64,000 nucleotides of DNA from Egicoccus halophilus (GTDB lineage: Bacteria > Actinomycetota > Nitriliruptoria > Nitriliruptorales > Nitriliruptoraceae). This document shows positions 27,080-35,972 of the stretch, piece after piece; the first letter of the stretch is position 1; each line of letters opens with the position of its first letter. The stretch lies in assembly GCF_004300825.1 (NCBI RefSeq), contig NZ_CP036250.1, positions 2,281,001 through 2,345,000 of the forward strand, written 5' to 3'. Both the position numbers and the translations under genes were made by a program. The notes under the pieces are model-generated. The model was not told where the DNA came from. It ran no database searches and worked only from the letters and a program-made list of their open reading frames with translations.

Positions 27080-27564
27080 GGTGCCAGCCCACCCGCCTCG
27101 GCCCCGTCACCGACATAGAGCAGCTTGAACCGCCCGATCTGCACCTCGTCACCGGTGGCCAGCGCCCGCTCGTCGACGCGTTCACCGTTGACGTACGAGC
27201 CGTTGAGGCTCCCGAGGTCGCGCACCACCGAGCCGTGCTCGCCGTGGACCAGTTGCGCGTGCCGGCGCGACACCGTCACGTCGTCGAGGAAGATGTCCGA
27301 GTCGGGGTGGCGACCGACGGTCACCGGGTCGTGGTCGAGCACGAACCGGGCGCCGGCATTGGGTCCGCGGACCACGACCAGCATGCCCGTTCCCGGCTCC
27401 AGCTCCGGCAGCGCGTCGAGTTCGTGGGCGGGATCGAAGGCCCCGACCTCGATGGACGCCGTGGTGTGCTCGGTCCCGGCCGGGGCGACGACGACCCGTG
27501 CCCCGCAGGACGGACAGAAGTTGGCGTCCTCGGGCACTTGTTCGCCGCACTGGCTGCAGAACAC
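27076..27564 (-). CDS. garA: Zinc-ribbon FHA protein, GarA/OdhI-like
   Basis: This 162-residue protein begins with a zinc ribbon (CSQCG and CPSCG, residues 3-22) and has a C-terminal FHA domain: VTVGRHPDSDIFLDDVTVSR, then RRHAQLVHGEHGSVVRDLGS and LNGSYVNGERV. FHA domains bind phosphothreonine. In GarA/OdhI, phosphorylation of an N-terminal Thr pair lets the protein bind its own FHA and stop inhibiting 2-oxoglutarate metabolism. Here EHTTASIEV holds a Thr pair just after the ribbon. Gene order matches garA, so the symbol is by context. Mycobacterial GarA lacks the ribbon. Confidence 0.82.
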   Translation of the reverse strand: MFCSQCGEQVPEDANFCPSCGARVVVAPAGTEHTTASIEVGAFDPAHELDALPELEPGTGMLVVVRGPNAGARFVLDHDPVTVGRHPDSDIFLDDVTVSRRHAQLVHGEHGSVVRDLGSLNGSYVNGERVDERALATGDEVQIGRFKLLYVGDGAEAGGLAP

Positions 27565-27654
27565 GTCGCCTCCTGTGACGTCACGGGATCCGGAGCGCCG
27601 TCAGGGTCTGCGGAAGGTCCAGCCCGACCCGACGGCCCCCGCGGCGAGTCCGGC

Positions 27655-27660
27655 AGCCTA
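27655..27660 (-). promoter_or_regulatory. TAGGCT box of the FHA-ftsR-carboxypeptidase operon
   Basis: On the minus strand TAGGCT lies about 90 nt before the ATG at 27564. It would start the three-gene coupled message. Confidence 0.35.
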
Positions 27661-27710
27661 GACCACCCGGGCGGCCGACGCAGCCCGTCGGTGCACGAGC
27701 TCCGTGCCTG

Positions 27711-27727
27711 CTCGACCTCGGGTCGAG
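27711..27727 (-). terminator. Short hairpin after gcvH
   Basis: Arms CTCGACC and GGTCGAG enclose a 3-nt loop, 7 nt past the gcvH stop. It is a plausible weak terminator without a T-tract. Confidence 0.45.
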
Positions 27728-27734
27728 GTGGAGG

Positions 27735-28121
27735 TCAGCCCTCGGCCAGCTCGCCGTAGGCCTCGGCGTCGAGCAGTCCGTCGAGTTCCCCGCGGTCACC
27801 GGGACGGATCGTCACCATCCAGCCCTGGCCGTAGGGCTCGAGGTTGACCAGCTCGGGGCGTTCGTCGAGGTCCTCGTTGCGCTCGACGACCACCCCACTG
27901 ACGGGGGCGTACAGGTCGGAGACCGACTTGGTCGACTCGACCTCGCCGAACACCTGCCCCTGCTCGACCTCCGCACCCGGGCTCGGCAGGTCGACGTAGA
28001 CGACGTCGCCGAGCTGCTCCTGGGCGAACTGCGTGATCCCGACGGTCAGCAGCTCGCCGTCGTCGCGCAACCACTCGTGTTGCTCGGTGTAGCGCAACTC
28101 GCTCGGCGTGTTCTCCGCCAC
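27735..28121 (-). CDS. gcvH: Glycine cleavage system H protein
   Basis: This 128-residue lipoyl carrier shuttles the aminomethyl group between GcvP, GcvT and the dehydrogenase. The lipoylated Lys is in EVESTKSVSDLYAPVSGVVV. The N-terminus has LRYTEQHEWLRDDGELLTVG and the C-terminus GQGWMVTIRPGD, all typical. GTG at 28121 follows AGGAG by 9 nt. It lies one gene upstream of the FHA gene with a hairpin and a new promoter between them, the same order as in mycobacteria. Confidence 0.96.
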   Translation of the reverse strand: MAENTPSELRYTEQHEWLRDDGELLTVGITQFAQEQLGDVVYVDLPSPGAEVEQGQVFGEVESTKSVSDLYAPVSGVVVERNEDLDERPELVNLEPYGQGWMVTIRPGDRGELDGLLDAEAYGELAEG

Positions 28122-28260
28122 GGCAGAGCACTCCTGTCCTGGTCGGTGTCCTGGTCAGCTGCCGGCTGTTCTCGGCTACCGGCTGGTCCGGCTACCGGCG
28201 GTTCCGGGGGGCCGTTCGACGGCACCGTCCCGGTCCGGCCATCCGGCCGATCGCGCCACC

Positions 28261-28905
28261 CTATCGCAGCGGCGTGTCGCTGTTCTGGTCCTCGCCCCCG
28301 GTCGCGTTCGCACGCCGGCGGACGATGCGGGCGTAGTCGAACGCGGCGAGCCAGTAGAGCACGATGTTGACCACCAACAGCGCCCACGCCAGCCAGTACA
28401 GCAGCGGTTGCGGTGCCGCGACCCCGTCGCCGACGACCACGGCCAGCAGCAGCATCGGCAGGGCCCACATGAGCCCGAAGGTCGCCGTCTTGCCCAGCCG
28501 CGTCACGTCCGGCGGCCGCCCCCCACGGGCGAGCAGGGCCAGGCCGGCGAGCCCGACGAGCAGGTCCCGCGCGATCAGCACGGCCACGACCCACCACGGC
28601 AGGAGCCCGCCGACCACGAACCCGATCCCGACCACGACGAACAGGATCCGGTCGCTGATCGGGTCGAGGAGCTTGCCGAGCTCGGTGACCTGGTCGAGCT
28701 GACGGGCGAGGTAGCCGTCGAGCCAGTCGGTCGCGGCGAACACCGCCAACAGCACGAAGGCGCGCAGGAACCGGCCGTCGGTCAGGTCGAGGTAGACCAC
28801 CGGCAGGATCGCCAGCCGCGCGAACGACAACAGGTTGGGGATCGTCCAGATCCGACGCGAGGCGGCACGCTGTCGCCCGCCACCACCCAGGTCGTAGATC
28901 CGCAA
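28261..28905 (-). CDS. pgsA: CDP-alcohol phosphatidyltransferase (PgsA-like)
   Basis: This integral membrane enzyme transfers a phosphatidyl group from CDP-diacylglycerol to an alcohol, most likely glycerol-3-phosphate. The signature D-x2-DG-x2-AR-x8-G-x3-D-x3-D is complete: DWLDGYLARQLDQVTELGKL followed by LDPISD. IWTIPNLLSFARLAILPVVY opens the domain, and about five helices follow. TTG at 28905 gives 214 residues and has AGGGG before it; no ATG is available, and GTG at 28965 is an alternative. Substrate within the family is inferred. Confidence 0.85.
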   Translation of the reverse strand: MRIYDLGGGGRQRAASRRIWTIPNLLSFARLAILPVVYLDLTDGRFLRAFVLLAVFAATDWLDGYLARQLDQVTELGKLLDPISDRILFVVVGIGFVVGGLLPWWVVAVLIARDLLVGLAGLALLARGGRPPDVTRLGKTATFGLMWALPMLLLAVVVGDGVAAPQPLLYWLAWALLVVNIVLYWLAAFDYARIVRRRANATGGEDQNSDTPLR

Positions 28906-29003
28906 GGCCCACCCCTGCCGCCGAGTGCCGCGTTGCGCCGCAGCCGCTGGTCCGCATGATCGCACGCGCCGCCGGGGCCCGCGTGGGACCCCGGCGGCGG
29001 ACG

Positions 29004-29077
29004 TCGGGCTGGCCGGACTTGAACCGGCGACCCCTCGCCCCCCAGACGAGTGCGCTACCTGACTGCGCCACAGCCCG
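29004..29077 (-). tRNA. tRNA-Pro (anticodon GGG)
   Basis: The minus strand folds into a full cloverleaf. The acceptor stem is CGGGCTG with CAGCCCG and discriminator A; the D stem is GCGC; the anticodon stem is CTCGT/GCGAG with loop CTGGGGG (anticodon GGG); the T-arm is GCCGG-TTCAAGT-CCGGC. CCA is not encoded. It reads codons CCC and CCU. Confidence 0.95.
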
Positions 29078-29245
29078 GTGGAGGATCCGGCGTCCCACCC
29101 GTGGAACCGGCGGGGACGTCGTCCACCTGGTGCGACCTCGGGCGAACCGGGGTCGCGGAGGCGGCACGCTACCTGCTCCCGACCCGGGGGGCCAACCGGC
29201 ACCGCCGCCCGCGCGGTCCGCAGTCCGCGAGCAGCGGTCCGGCGG

Positions 29246-31300
29246 TCAGCGACGCTGGCGCGGGGAGGGCGGCCGGTCCTCGATCGTCAACGGGACACCG
29301 GTGAAGTCGTGCCGCTCACGCAGCTCGCGTTCCAGGTAGCGGCGGTAGGAGGCCGGCAGCCGACCGTTGGCGAACAGCAGGAACCGTGGCGGCGCCACCT
29401 CGGCCTGCGTGGCGTAGCGGATCTTGAGGTTCTTCTGCCCCTGGCGCGGCAGCGGGTGACGGGCGACGGCCTCCTCGACCAGCCGGTTGACCTCCCGCGT
29501 CGGCACCCGGCGCCGGTAGTTGTCCCACACCGTGCGCAGCTGCGGCAGCAGCCGGCGCAGACCCCGACCGGACGCGGCCGAGATGTTGACCCGCGGGGCC
29601 CACGCCGCGAACGACAGCAGGCGGTCGAGTTCCTTCTCCAGGTCGAGCCGGCGGTCCTCGTCGACGAGGTCCCACTTGTTGCACACCAGCACCACGCCCC
29701 GGCCCGCCTCGCGCAGCAGCGCCGCCAGCCGCTGGTCCTGCTCCCCCAGCGGCTCGGAGGCGTCGAGCAGGAACAGCACCAGGTCGGCGCTCTCGATCGC
29801 GGCCCGCGTGCGGTCGACCGAGTACAGCTCGGTCTCCTCGCCGTGGCGGTAGCGCCGCCGCATGCCGGCGGTGTCCACGAACACCCACGGCTCACCGTCG
29901 ATCTCGGCCATCGTGTCGACCGCGTCGCGGGTCGTGTGCGCGACGCTGTCGACGATCGAGCGCTCCTCGCCCAGCAGGCGGTTGAACAACGACGACTTGC
30001 CGACGTTGGGCTTGCCGACGATCGCCACACGCGGCACCGTCGAGACGGCCGGCGCCTGGTCGGCCGCCGTCGGCAGCGCGGCCAGCACCTCGTCGAGCAG
30101 GTCGCCCACGCCGCGTCCGTGCCGCGCGGACACCGGGTGCGCCGCGCCCAGCCCGAGGCCGTACAGCTCGTGGACCAGCGCCTCCTGGCGGTCGTTGTCG
30201 ACCTTGTTCGCGACCAGCAGCACCGGCACGCGGCTGCGACGCAGCAGCCGCGCGTACCGCTCGTCGTCCTCGAGCGCGCCGACGGTCGCGTCCACCACGA
30301 ACACGACCAGGTCGGCGGCGGCCACCGCGGCCTCGGCCTGGTCGACGATGCGGGCGGCCATGCCCTCGGCCTGGTGTTCCCAGCCGCCGGTGTCGACCAC
30401 CAGGAAGTGCCGTCCGAGCCACTCGGCCGGGTGCTCCGTGCGGTCGCGGGTCACCCCGGGCTTCTCCTCGACGATGGCCACCCGGGCGCCGAGGATGCGG
30501 TTGACCAGCGTGGACTTGCCGACGTTGGGCCGCCCGACGACCGCGACGCGCGGCAGGGCCCGCCGCGCACGCAGCGGGTCACGCGGTCGCGCCGCGACCT
30601 GTTCGACCACCCGCTCGACCACGGACGCGACGACCGCGTCGAGGTCGAGCTCGGAGGAGTCGAGCACCCACGCGTCCTCGGCGACCTGCATCGGCGCCAC
30701 CTCGCGGCCGCCGTCGGCCGTGTCGCGAGCGACGATCTCCCGTTCGAGGTCCTCGAGGTCGTCGCGCCCGAGCTGGGCGGCCCGCCGCCGGGCCCGCTCG
30801 CGCACGCTGGCGGTCAGGAAGACCTTCACGTCGGCGTCGGGGAGCACGACCGAGCCGATGTCGCGCCCCTCGACCACGCCGCCCTCCTCGGCGACGGCGC
30901 CCCGTTGGGCCGCGAGCAGCGCGTCGCGCACCGCCGCGTGGGCCGAGACGGCCGAGACGCTCGCGGTCACGTCCGGCCCACGGATCTCGTCCTCGACGTC
31001 CTCGCCGTCGAGCAGGGTGCGCCCGGCGTGTCGCTCGAGGACGGTGTCGGCGACCACGGCCGCGCAGTCGGCCTCGTCGGTCGGGTCGGCCCCGGCGCGC
31101 AGCACCGCCAGGGTGGCCGCCCGGTACAGCGCCCCGGTGTCCACGTGCGGCAGACCGAGTCGCTCGGCGACCCGGCGGGCGACCGAGGACTTGCCCGACC
31201 CGGCCGGCCCGTCGATGGCGACCACGACCGCACCCACCACGGCGGGTGCGTCGGCGGTCGACGCGGTGGGAGGCACGACATCGTCGGGCACGTCGGGCAC
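29246..31300 (-). CDS. cmk-der: Fused cytidylate kinase and GTPase Der
   Basis: This 684-residue fusion protein carries cytidylate kinase at the N-terminus: P-loop DGPAGSGKSSVARRVAERLG, VDTGALYRAATLAVL, GGVVEGRDIGSVVLPDA, to about residue 230. Der (EngA), the double-GTPase ribosome assembly factor, follows. Der has two G1 motifs (GRPNVGKST and GKPNVGKSS), two DxxG motifs (DTGGWEHQAEG and DTAGMRRR), NKVD and NKWD, and a KH-like end. GTG at 31300 has AGGAGA upstream. In mycobacteria cmk and der are adjacent separate genes. The fusion is known in some actinobacteria. Confidence 0.95.
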   Translation of the reverse strand: MPDVPDDVVPPTASTADAPAVVGAVVVAIDGPAGSGKSSVARRVAERLGLPHVDTGALYRAATLAVLRAGADPTDEADCAAVVADTVLERHAGRTLLDGEDVEDEIRGPDVTASVSAVSAHAAVRDALLAAQRGAVAEEGGVVEGRDIGSVVLPDADVKVFLTASVRERARRRAAQLGRDDLEDLEREIVARDTADGGREVAPMQVAEDAWVLDSSELDLDAVVASVVERVVEQVAARPRDPLRARRALPRVAVVGRPNVGKSTLVNRILGARVAIVEEKPGVTRDRTEHPAEWLGRHFLVVDTGGWEHQAEGMAARIVDQAEAAVAAADLVVFVVDATVGALEDDERYARLLRRSRVPVLLVANKVDNDRQEALVHELYGLGLGAAHPVSARHGRGVGDLLDEVLAALPTAADQAPAVSTVPRVAIVGKPNVGKSSLFNRLLGEERSIVDSVAHTTRDAVDTMAEIDGEPWVFVDTAGMRRRYRHGEETELYSVDRTRAAIESADLVLFLLDASEPLGEQDQRLAALLREAGRGVVLVCNKWDLVDEDRRLDLEKELDRLLSFAAWAPRVNISAASGRGLRRLLPQLRTVWDNYRRRVPTREVNRLVEEAVARHPLPRQGQKNLKIRYATQAEVAPPRFLLFANGRLPASYRRYLERELRERHDFTGVPLTIEDRPPSPRQRR

Positions 31301-31376
31301 GGCGGAGGTCTCCTGGTAGAGCACGCGGACGCAGGACCCGCGCACCGTACCCGCGGCCGGAGGCGGGCCGGCGAGG

Positions 31377-32651
31377 TCACCGGCGCAGCGACTCGAGCAC
31401 CGTGAAGTAGTCCGGGAAGGTCTTCGCCACGCAACCCGGGTCGAGGATCTCGACGCCGGGGACCCGCAGGCCCAGCAGGGCGAAGCTCATGGCCATGCGG
31501 TGGTCCTCGTAGGTGTGCACGGCACCGGGTCGGGGTGTGCCGGGCCGCACGAGGAAGCCGTCGTCCTCCTCGACGGCGTCGATCCCGAGGCGTCGCAGTT
31601 CGGTGACCACCGCCCGCACCCGGTCGGTCTCCTTGTGCCGGATGAAGCCGATGCCACGCACCCGCGTGGGCGAGGAGGCGAACACGGCCACGGCCGCGAG
31701 GGTCTGGGCCGTGTCGGACAGGTCGGACAGGTCCACGTCCACGCCCTGGAGCCGGCCGGTGCCCTGCACCTCGACGTGCTCGTCGGCGAGGTCCACCGTG
31801 GCGCCCATGCGAGCGAGCACCTGCGCGAAGCCGACGTCTCCCTGCAGCGAGCCGCGGCCGAGACCGGGAACGCGCACGCGCCCGCCGGTGATCGCGGCCG
31901 CCGCGAGCACGTAGGACGCGGCGCTGGCGTCGGGCTCGATCCGGTAGGTGGTACCCCGGTACCCGCCGGGGGCCACGGTGAACGTGTCGTCGTCGTCGGC
32001 CTCGACCCGGGCACCGAACGCCCGCATCACCGCGGTGGTCATCGTCACGTAGGGACGCGAGACGAGCGCGCCGGGGACCCGGACCCGCAACCCGTCGGGC
32101 CGCGCCGGCGCGCTGAGCAGCAGACCCGAGAGGAACTGACTGGACACGTCGGCGGGGACCTCGAGCGCGCCCGTGTCCGTTCCCGGTCCCCGCAGACGTG
32201 CCGGCAGGTGACCCGGGGCGCCGGTCTCGTGCACCTGCACGCCGAGCTGGCGCAGGGCATCGAACACCGGCGCCATCGGGCGGCGGCGGAAGGCCGGCGC
32301 GGCGTCGAGCAGGTAGGGCCCCTCGCCGAGGGCCAGCAGCGGCGCCAGGAACCGGGCCGTGGTCCCCGACAGCCGCACGTCGAGCTCGAGGGGGCCGGCC
32401 GGGACCGCGCCGTCCAGTCCGCCGACCGTCACCGACCGGGCCGACCGGTCGACCTCGAGCGGGACCCCGAGGGTGGCCAACGCCCCCAGCATGGCCTCGG
32501 TGTCGTCGGCGAAGAGCACGCCGTCGAGCCGGGAGCGGCCCGCGGCGAGCGCCGCCACCACCAGGGCACGGTTGGTGATGCTCTTGGACCCCGGGACCAC
32601 GACCTCGGCGTCGGGCGGGTGCGCGAACGGGATCATCGAACAGCGCTGCAC
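31377..32651 (-). CDS. aroA: 3-phosphoshikimate 1-carboxyvinyltransferase (EPSP synthase)
   Basis: This shikimate-pathway enzyme joins shikimate-3-phosphate and phosphoenolpyruvate. It is 424 residues from GTG 32651, which has AGGAGG 4 nt upstream; ATG 32636 is the alternative. Motifs are VVVPGSKSITNRALVVAALA near the start, DVRLSGTTARFLAPLLALGE, RIEPDASAASYVLAAAAITG and RHKETDRVRAVVTELRRLGI. Its neighbours tyrA and aroH use the chorismate it leads to, so the three form an aromatic amino acid unit inside a larger leftward run. Confidence 0.96.
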   Translation of the reverse strand: MQRCSMIPFAHPPDAEVVVPGSKSITNRALVVAALAAGRSRLDGVLFADDTEAMLGALATLGVPLEVDRSARSVTVGGLDGAVPAGPLELDVRLSGTTARFLAPLLALGEGPYLLDAAPAFRRRPMAPVFDALRQLGVQVHETGAPGHLPARLRGPGTDTGALEVPADVSSQFLSGLLLSAPARPDGLRVRVPGALVSRPYVTMTTAVMRAFGARVEADDDDTFTVAPGGYRGTTYRIEPDASAASYVLAAAAITGGRVRVPGLGRGSLQGDVGFAQVLARMGATVDLADEHVEVQGTGRLQGVDVDLSDLSDTAQTLAAVAVFASSPTRVRGIGFIRHKETDRVRAVVTELRRLGIDAVEEDDGFLVRPGTPRPGAVHTYEDHRMAMSFALLGLRVPGVEILDPGCVAKTFPDYFTVLESLRR

Positions 32652-32709
32652 GGGTCCTCCTGTCGAGTCGTCGGCCAGAAGCGTCACGGCGCCGCGTCGG
32701 CCGGGTGCG

Positions 32710-33831
32710 TCACGTCGCCGCGTCGGCCGGTTCGGCGTGCGCGGCCAGCCCACGGGCCGTGAGGACCTCCAGGGCCCGCTCGCACTCCCCTGCGGCGATG
32801 CGGACCAGCAGCGCGCCCCGCCGACCCTCGGCGTGGCGCATCGCGAGGTCCTCGACGTTGATGGCGGCCTCGCCGAGCGCCGTAGTGATGGTGGCCAGTG
32901 CCCCCGGACGGTCGTCGAGTGCAACGACCACGTCGACCACCGCGTCGTCGACCGCCTTGGGCACCAGCTGGGCGCGGGCGCGGGCGGCACGACCGAGCAG
33001 GGCCTCGAGGGCCTCGTCGTCGCCGCGTTCGAGCAGCCGGCGCACCTCGGTCAGGCGCTGCTCGTAGCGGTTGAGGGCGACCAGGACCGCGTCGCGGTTG
33101 CCGGCCAGGATCCCGCGCCACAGTCGCGGGTCCGACGCCGCGATCCGGGTCGTGTCGCGGAAGCCGCCGCCGGCGACCGCCAGCACCACCTCGCCCGCCC
33201 GCGCCGAGGCCTCACCGGCGACGTCGGCGAGCGTGCAGGCCGCCAGGTGCGGCAGGTGGCTGACCAGGGCGACCAGTTCGTCGTGCCGCGCGGGAGCGAG
33301 CGCGAGCACCCGGGCCCCGATCTGCCGGAGCACCCCCGAGACGCGGCGCAGGGTCTCCGCGGCGGTGTCGGCCGTGGGGGTCAGCACCCAGGTCGCTGCC
33401 TGGAACAGGGTCGCGTCCGCGGCCTGCGGGCCGCTGCGCTCCGATCCCGCCATGGGATGGCCGCCGACGAATCGGGCCGGGTCGACACCCGCAGCCCTCA
33501 ACCTCGACGTCACCTCGAGGGTGACGCTGCCCTTGAGGCTGGCGACGTCGGTGAACACGGCGTCGGCCGGTGCGTACCGGGCGGCCTGTTCGAGCACGTC
33601 CCCGACGACCGCCGCAGGAACCGCGGCGACGACGACGTCGGCCGCGCGCACGCACGCGGCGACGTCCTCGGCGACCTCGTCGGCGAGCCCGAGCCCGGCC
33701 GCCGCGCGACGCACGTCCGCGGACGTGTCGGTCAGGGTGACGTGACCGACCGCGAGCCGGCGGCAGGCCACGGCGAGGGAGCCCCCGATCAGCCCACCCC
33801 CGAGGACGGCCAGGCGCGGCGTCGTGCTCAC
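32710..33831 (-). CDS. tyrA: Prephenate dehydrogenase with ACT domain
   Basis: This 373-residue enzyme oxidatively decarboxylates prephenate on the way to tyrosine. The N-terminal Rossmann motif is LAVLGGGLIGGSLAVACRRL. The prephenate-site segment is FVGGHPMAGSERSGPQAADA, and SHLPHLAACTLADV follows. The C-terminal ACT domain (VVALDDRPGALATITTALGE) probably senses tyrosine. GTG at 33831 overlaps the aroH stop (GTGA). Confidence 0.94.
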   Translation of the reverse strand: MSTTPRLAVLGGGLIGGSLAVACRRLAVGHVTLTDTSADVRRAAAGLGLADEVAEDVAACVRAADVVVAAVPAAVVGDVLEQAARYAPADAVFTDVASLKGSVTLEVTSRLRAAGVDPARFVGGHPMAGSERSGPQAADATLFQAATWVLTPTADTAAETLRRVSGVLRQIGARVLALAPARHDELVALVSHLPHLAACTLADVAGEASARAGEVVLAVAGGGFRDTTRIAASDPRLWRGILAGNRDAVLVALNRYEQRLTEVRRLLERGDDEALEALLGRAARARAQLVPKAVDDAVVDVVVALDDRPGALATITTALGEAAINVEDLAMRHAEGRRGALLVRIAAGECERALEVLTARGLAAHAEPADAAT

Positions 33832-34199
33832 TCCGGCAGGTCGGTGCGCAGTTGACGGGCGTCGTGCAGGTAGACGTGCCGGAGCTCGCGGGCCGTGCGG
33901 GGGGTGTAGGCGTGGACGAGGATCCGCACGCACCGCGGGATCCCGCCCTCGACCTCGAGTTCGCGGGCGCACAGCAAGGGGACGTGGGTGATGCCCGCCT
34001 CGCGTGCCGCGACCGCCGGGAAGGCGGCGTGGACGTCGTCGGTGGCGGTGAACACGATCGAGATCAGGTCGTCCTCGACGAGTTCGTTGCGGGCGAACAC
34101 CGCGGCCATCAGCTCCTGGGTGCGCGCGATCAGGTGCTCGCGGTCGTCGCGGTCCAGCGTGGTCGCGCCCCGCAGCGCCCGTACCCGTGCCTCGCTCAT
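33828..34199 (-). CDS. aroH: Chorismate mutase, AroH class
   Basis: This 123-residue monofunctional chorismate mutase of the trimeric Bacillus AroH fold converts chorismate to prephenate, the substrate of the next enzyme. Motifs are ALRGATTLDRDDREHLIART, SIVFTATDDVHAAFPAVAAR, the active-site region GIPRCVRILVHAYTPR, and HVYLHDARQLRTDLPE at the end. ATG at 34199 overlaps the rluB stop, and GGGAGG is placed correctly. In mycobacteria this slot between rluB and cmk holds no such gene. Confidence 0.95.
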   Translation of the reverse strand: MSEARVRALRGATTLDRDDREHLIARTQELMAAVFARNELVEDDLISIVFTATDDVHAAFPAVAAREAGITHVPLLCARELEVEGGIPRCVRILVHAYTPRTARELRHVYLHDARQLRTDLPE

Positions 34200-35029
34200 C
34201 GTGATCCTCCCCGGCGCGTCGCCCGGGCGGCGTTGGCAGCGCGGGCATCGCGTTCGCCGCGGGTGGTGCGGCGGGTCTCCCAGCGCTGGCCCCCGGGGGC
34301 CGGTCGGGAGCCCTCGGCCACCGCCGCGTGCAGCCGGCCGACCTCGGCCTGCGTGAGGAATCGCCACTTGCCCTGGCGCAACTCGCCGAGCTCGACCCCG
34401 GCGTAGGCGACGCGTGCCAGCCGCTCGACCGTCAGGCCCAGGGCCGCGAACATGCGGCGGACCTCGCGCTTGCGTCCCTCGGTCATCACCAGCTCGATCA
34501 GTGCCCGCCCGTGCTCCTCCTCGAGCACCCGGACCGACCGTGCGCGAGCGACCCCGTCGTCGAGCTCCACGCCGTCGCGCAACTGCGCCAGCGCCCGTTT
34601 GCGGACCGGCCCGGGCACCAGGGCCACGTAGGTGCGTGGCACCTCGAACGACGGGTGCAGCAACTGGTGGGTGAGCTCACCGTCGTTGGTGAGCAGCAAC
34701 AGCCCCTCGGTGTCCTGGTCGAGACGTCCGACGGGATACAGCCGCTGGGGCAGGTTGACGAGGTCGACCACGGTCGGGCGCCCCTGCGGGTCGTCGGCGG
34801 TGGTGACCACGCCGCGCGGCTTGTTGAGCAGCACGTAGAGCTTGTCGGGATCGGTGTTGATCCGCTCCCCGTCGACCTCGACCACGTCGGCGGTCGGGTC
34901 GCACTTGGCGCCGAGCTCGACGACCTCGCCGTTGACCCGCACGCGACCGGTGGCGATCAGCTCCTCGCAGGCCCGTCGTGAGGCGATACCGGCGGCCGCG
35001 AGGACCTTCTGTACCCGTTGCTCAGTCAT
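34196..35029 (-). CDS. rluB: 23S rRNA pseudouridine synthase, RluB family
   Basis: This 277-residue pseudouridine synthase has an N-terminal S4 RNA-binding domain (RVQKVLAAAGIASRRACEEL) and a catalytic domain with the active-site Asp in YPVGRLDQDTEGLLLLTND. The motif MTEGRKREVRRMFAALGLTV is also typical. The C-terminal 45 residues are basic and low complexity, probably an RNA-binding tail. ATG 35029. It overlaps scpB by 8 nt and aroH by 4 nt. Confidence 0.94.
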   Translation of the reverse strand: MTEQRVQKVLAAAGIASRRACEELIATGRVRVNGEVVELGAKCDPTADVVEVDGERINTDPDKLYVLLNKPRGVVTTADDPQGRPTVVDLVNLPQRLYPVGRLDQDTEGLLLLTNDGELTHQLLHPSFEVPRTYVALVPGPVRKRALAQLRDGVELDDGVARARSVRVLEEEHGRALIELVMTEGRKREVRRMFAALGLTVERLARVAYAGVELGELRQGKWRFLTQAEVGRLHAAVAEGSRPAPGGQRWETRRTTRGERDARAANAARATRRGGSR

Positions 35030-35972
35030 CTCGTGCTCCGGGGTCGGCGGAGACCTCCGCCGGGTCGTCGTCGTCGGATGCCGGGTCGCCGTCGCCGGCG
35101 GCCACGGCCTGCCGCAACCGGTCGACGGCGTTGCGCGCCGCCTGCTCCAGCCGGTCGGTCAACTCGTCGATGTCGTCACCACCGCGTCCCGCGCCACGCG
35201 TGGCGTTCGGGGCGGGCATGGCGTCGTCGTCGGGTTCCTCGCCGTCCTCGCCGCCGGTGTTGGTCCGTCGGCCGGCCAGCACGCCGCGGACCGGCAGCTC
35301 CCCGCCCTCGGCCAGACGCCGCCGTACCTCCTTGACGCTGCCCAGATCCGGCTCGTCGGGTGCCGGCGCCTCGGGCAGGAAGTCGGTGAGCGGCGGCAGT
35401 TCGTCGAGCGACTGCAACCCCAGTCGCTCGAGCAGCAGTCTGGTCGTGCCGTAGAGCACCGCCTGCCCCGGGCCCTCGTCACGCCCGACCTCGGTCACGA
35501 AGCCCCGCGCGACCAGGCTGCGGACGGCCCCGTCGGCGCTGACGCCGCGGATGTCGCCGACCTCGCTGCGGCTGATCGGCTGCTTGTAGGCGATGACCGC
35601 CAGGGTCTCGAGCGCGGCCTGTGTCAGCCGCCCGGTGCGACCCGCCAGCGCCCAGCGCTGCAGCACCGGGCGTGCGGCCGGGGCGGTGTACATCCGCCAC
35701 CCGCCTGCCACCGCACGGATCTCGACCCCGCGGTCGGCCGCGGCGTAGGCGGCCTGCACCTCGGCGATCACCTGCTCGACCTCGCGCGGGTCGCGGTCGA
35801 GCACCTCCGCGACGGCAGCGGCCTCGAGCGGCTCGTCGGCGAGGAACAGCAGCGCCTCGACGCCGGGGCGCAGTTGCTCGTCGGTGGGACGGTCCGGGGC
35901 CTGACCTGCCGACGGCAGACCGACCGGCGCCGGCGCGGCGTCCACCGGCGCGTCGGCGGGTTCGTCGTTCAC
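35022..35972 (-). CDS. scpB: Segregation and condensation protein B
   Basis: This 316-residue winged-helix partner of SMC-ScpA condenses and separates chromosomes. The core has PGVEALLFLADEPLEAAAVA, AGRTGRLTQAALETLAVIAY, KQPISRSEVGDIRGVSADGA and YGTTRLLLERLGLQSLDELP. It carries extra acidic and Gly-rich tails at both ends (first 30 and last 110 residues), longer than most ScpB. GTG at 35972 overlaps the scpA stop (GTGA). Confidence 0.95.
   Translation of the reverse strand: MNDEPADAPVDAAPAPVGLPSAGQAPDRPTDEQLRPGVEALLFLADEPLEAAAVAEVLDRDPREVEQVIAEVQAAYAAADRGVEIRAVAGGWRMYTAPAARPVLQRWALAGRTGRLTQAALETLAVIAYKQPISRSEVGDIRGVSADGAVRSLVARGFVTEVGRDEGPGQAVLYGTTRLLLERLGLQSLDELPPLTDFLPEAPAPDEPDLGSVKEVRRRLAEGGELPVRGVLAGRRTNTGGEDGEEPDDDAMPAPNATRGAGRGGDDIDELTDRLEQAARNAVDRLRQAVAAGDGDPASDDDDPAEVSADPGARDD

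Noticed and set aside
29078..31405. 775-codon plus-strand frame
   Set aside because: It is antisense to the cmk-der fusion, which has complete catalytic motifs.
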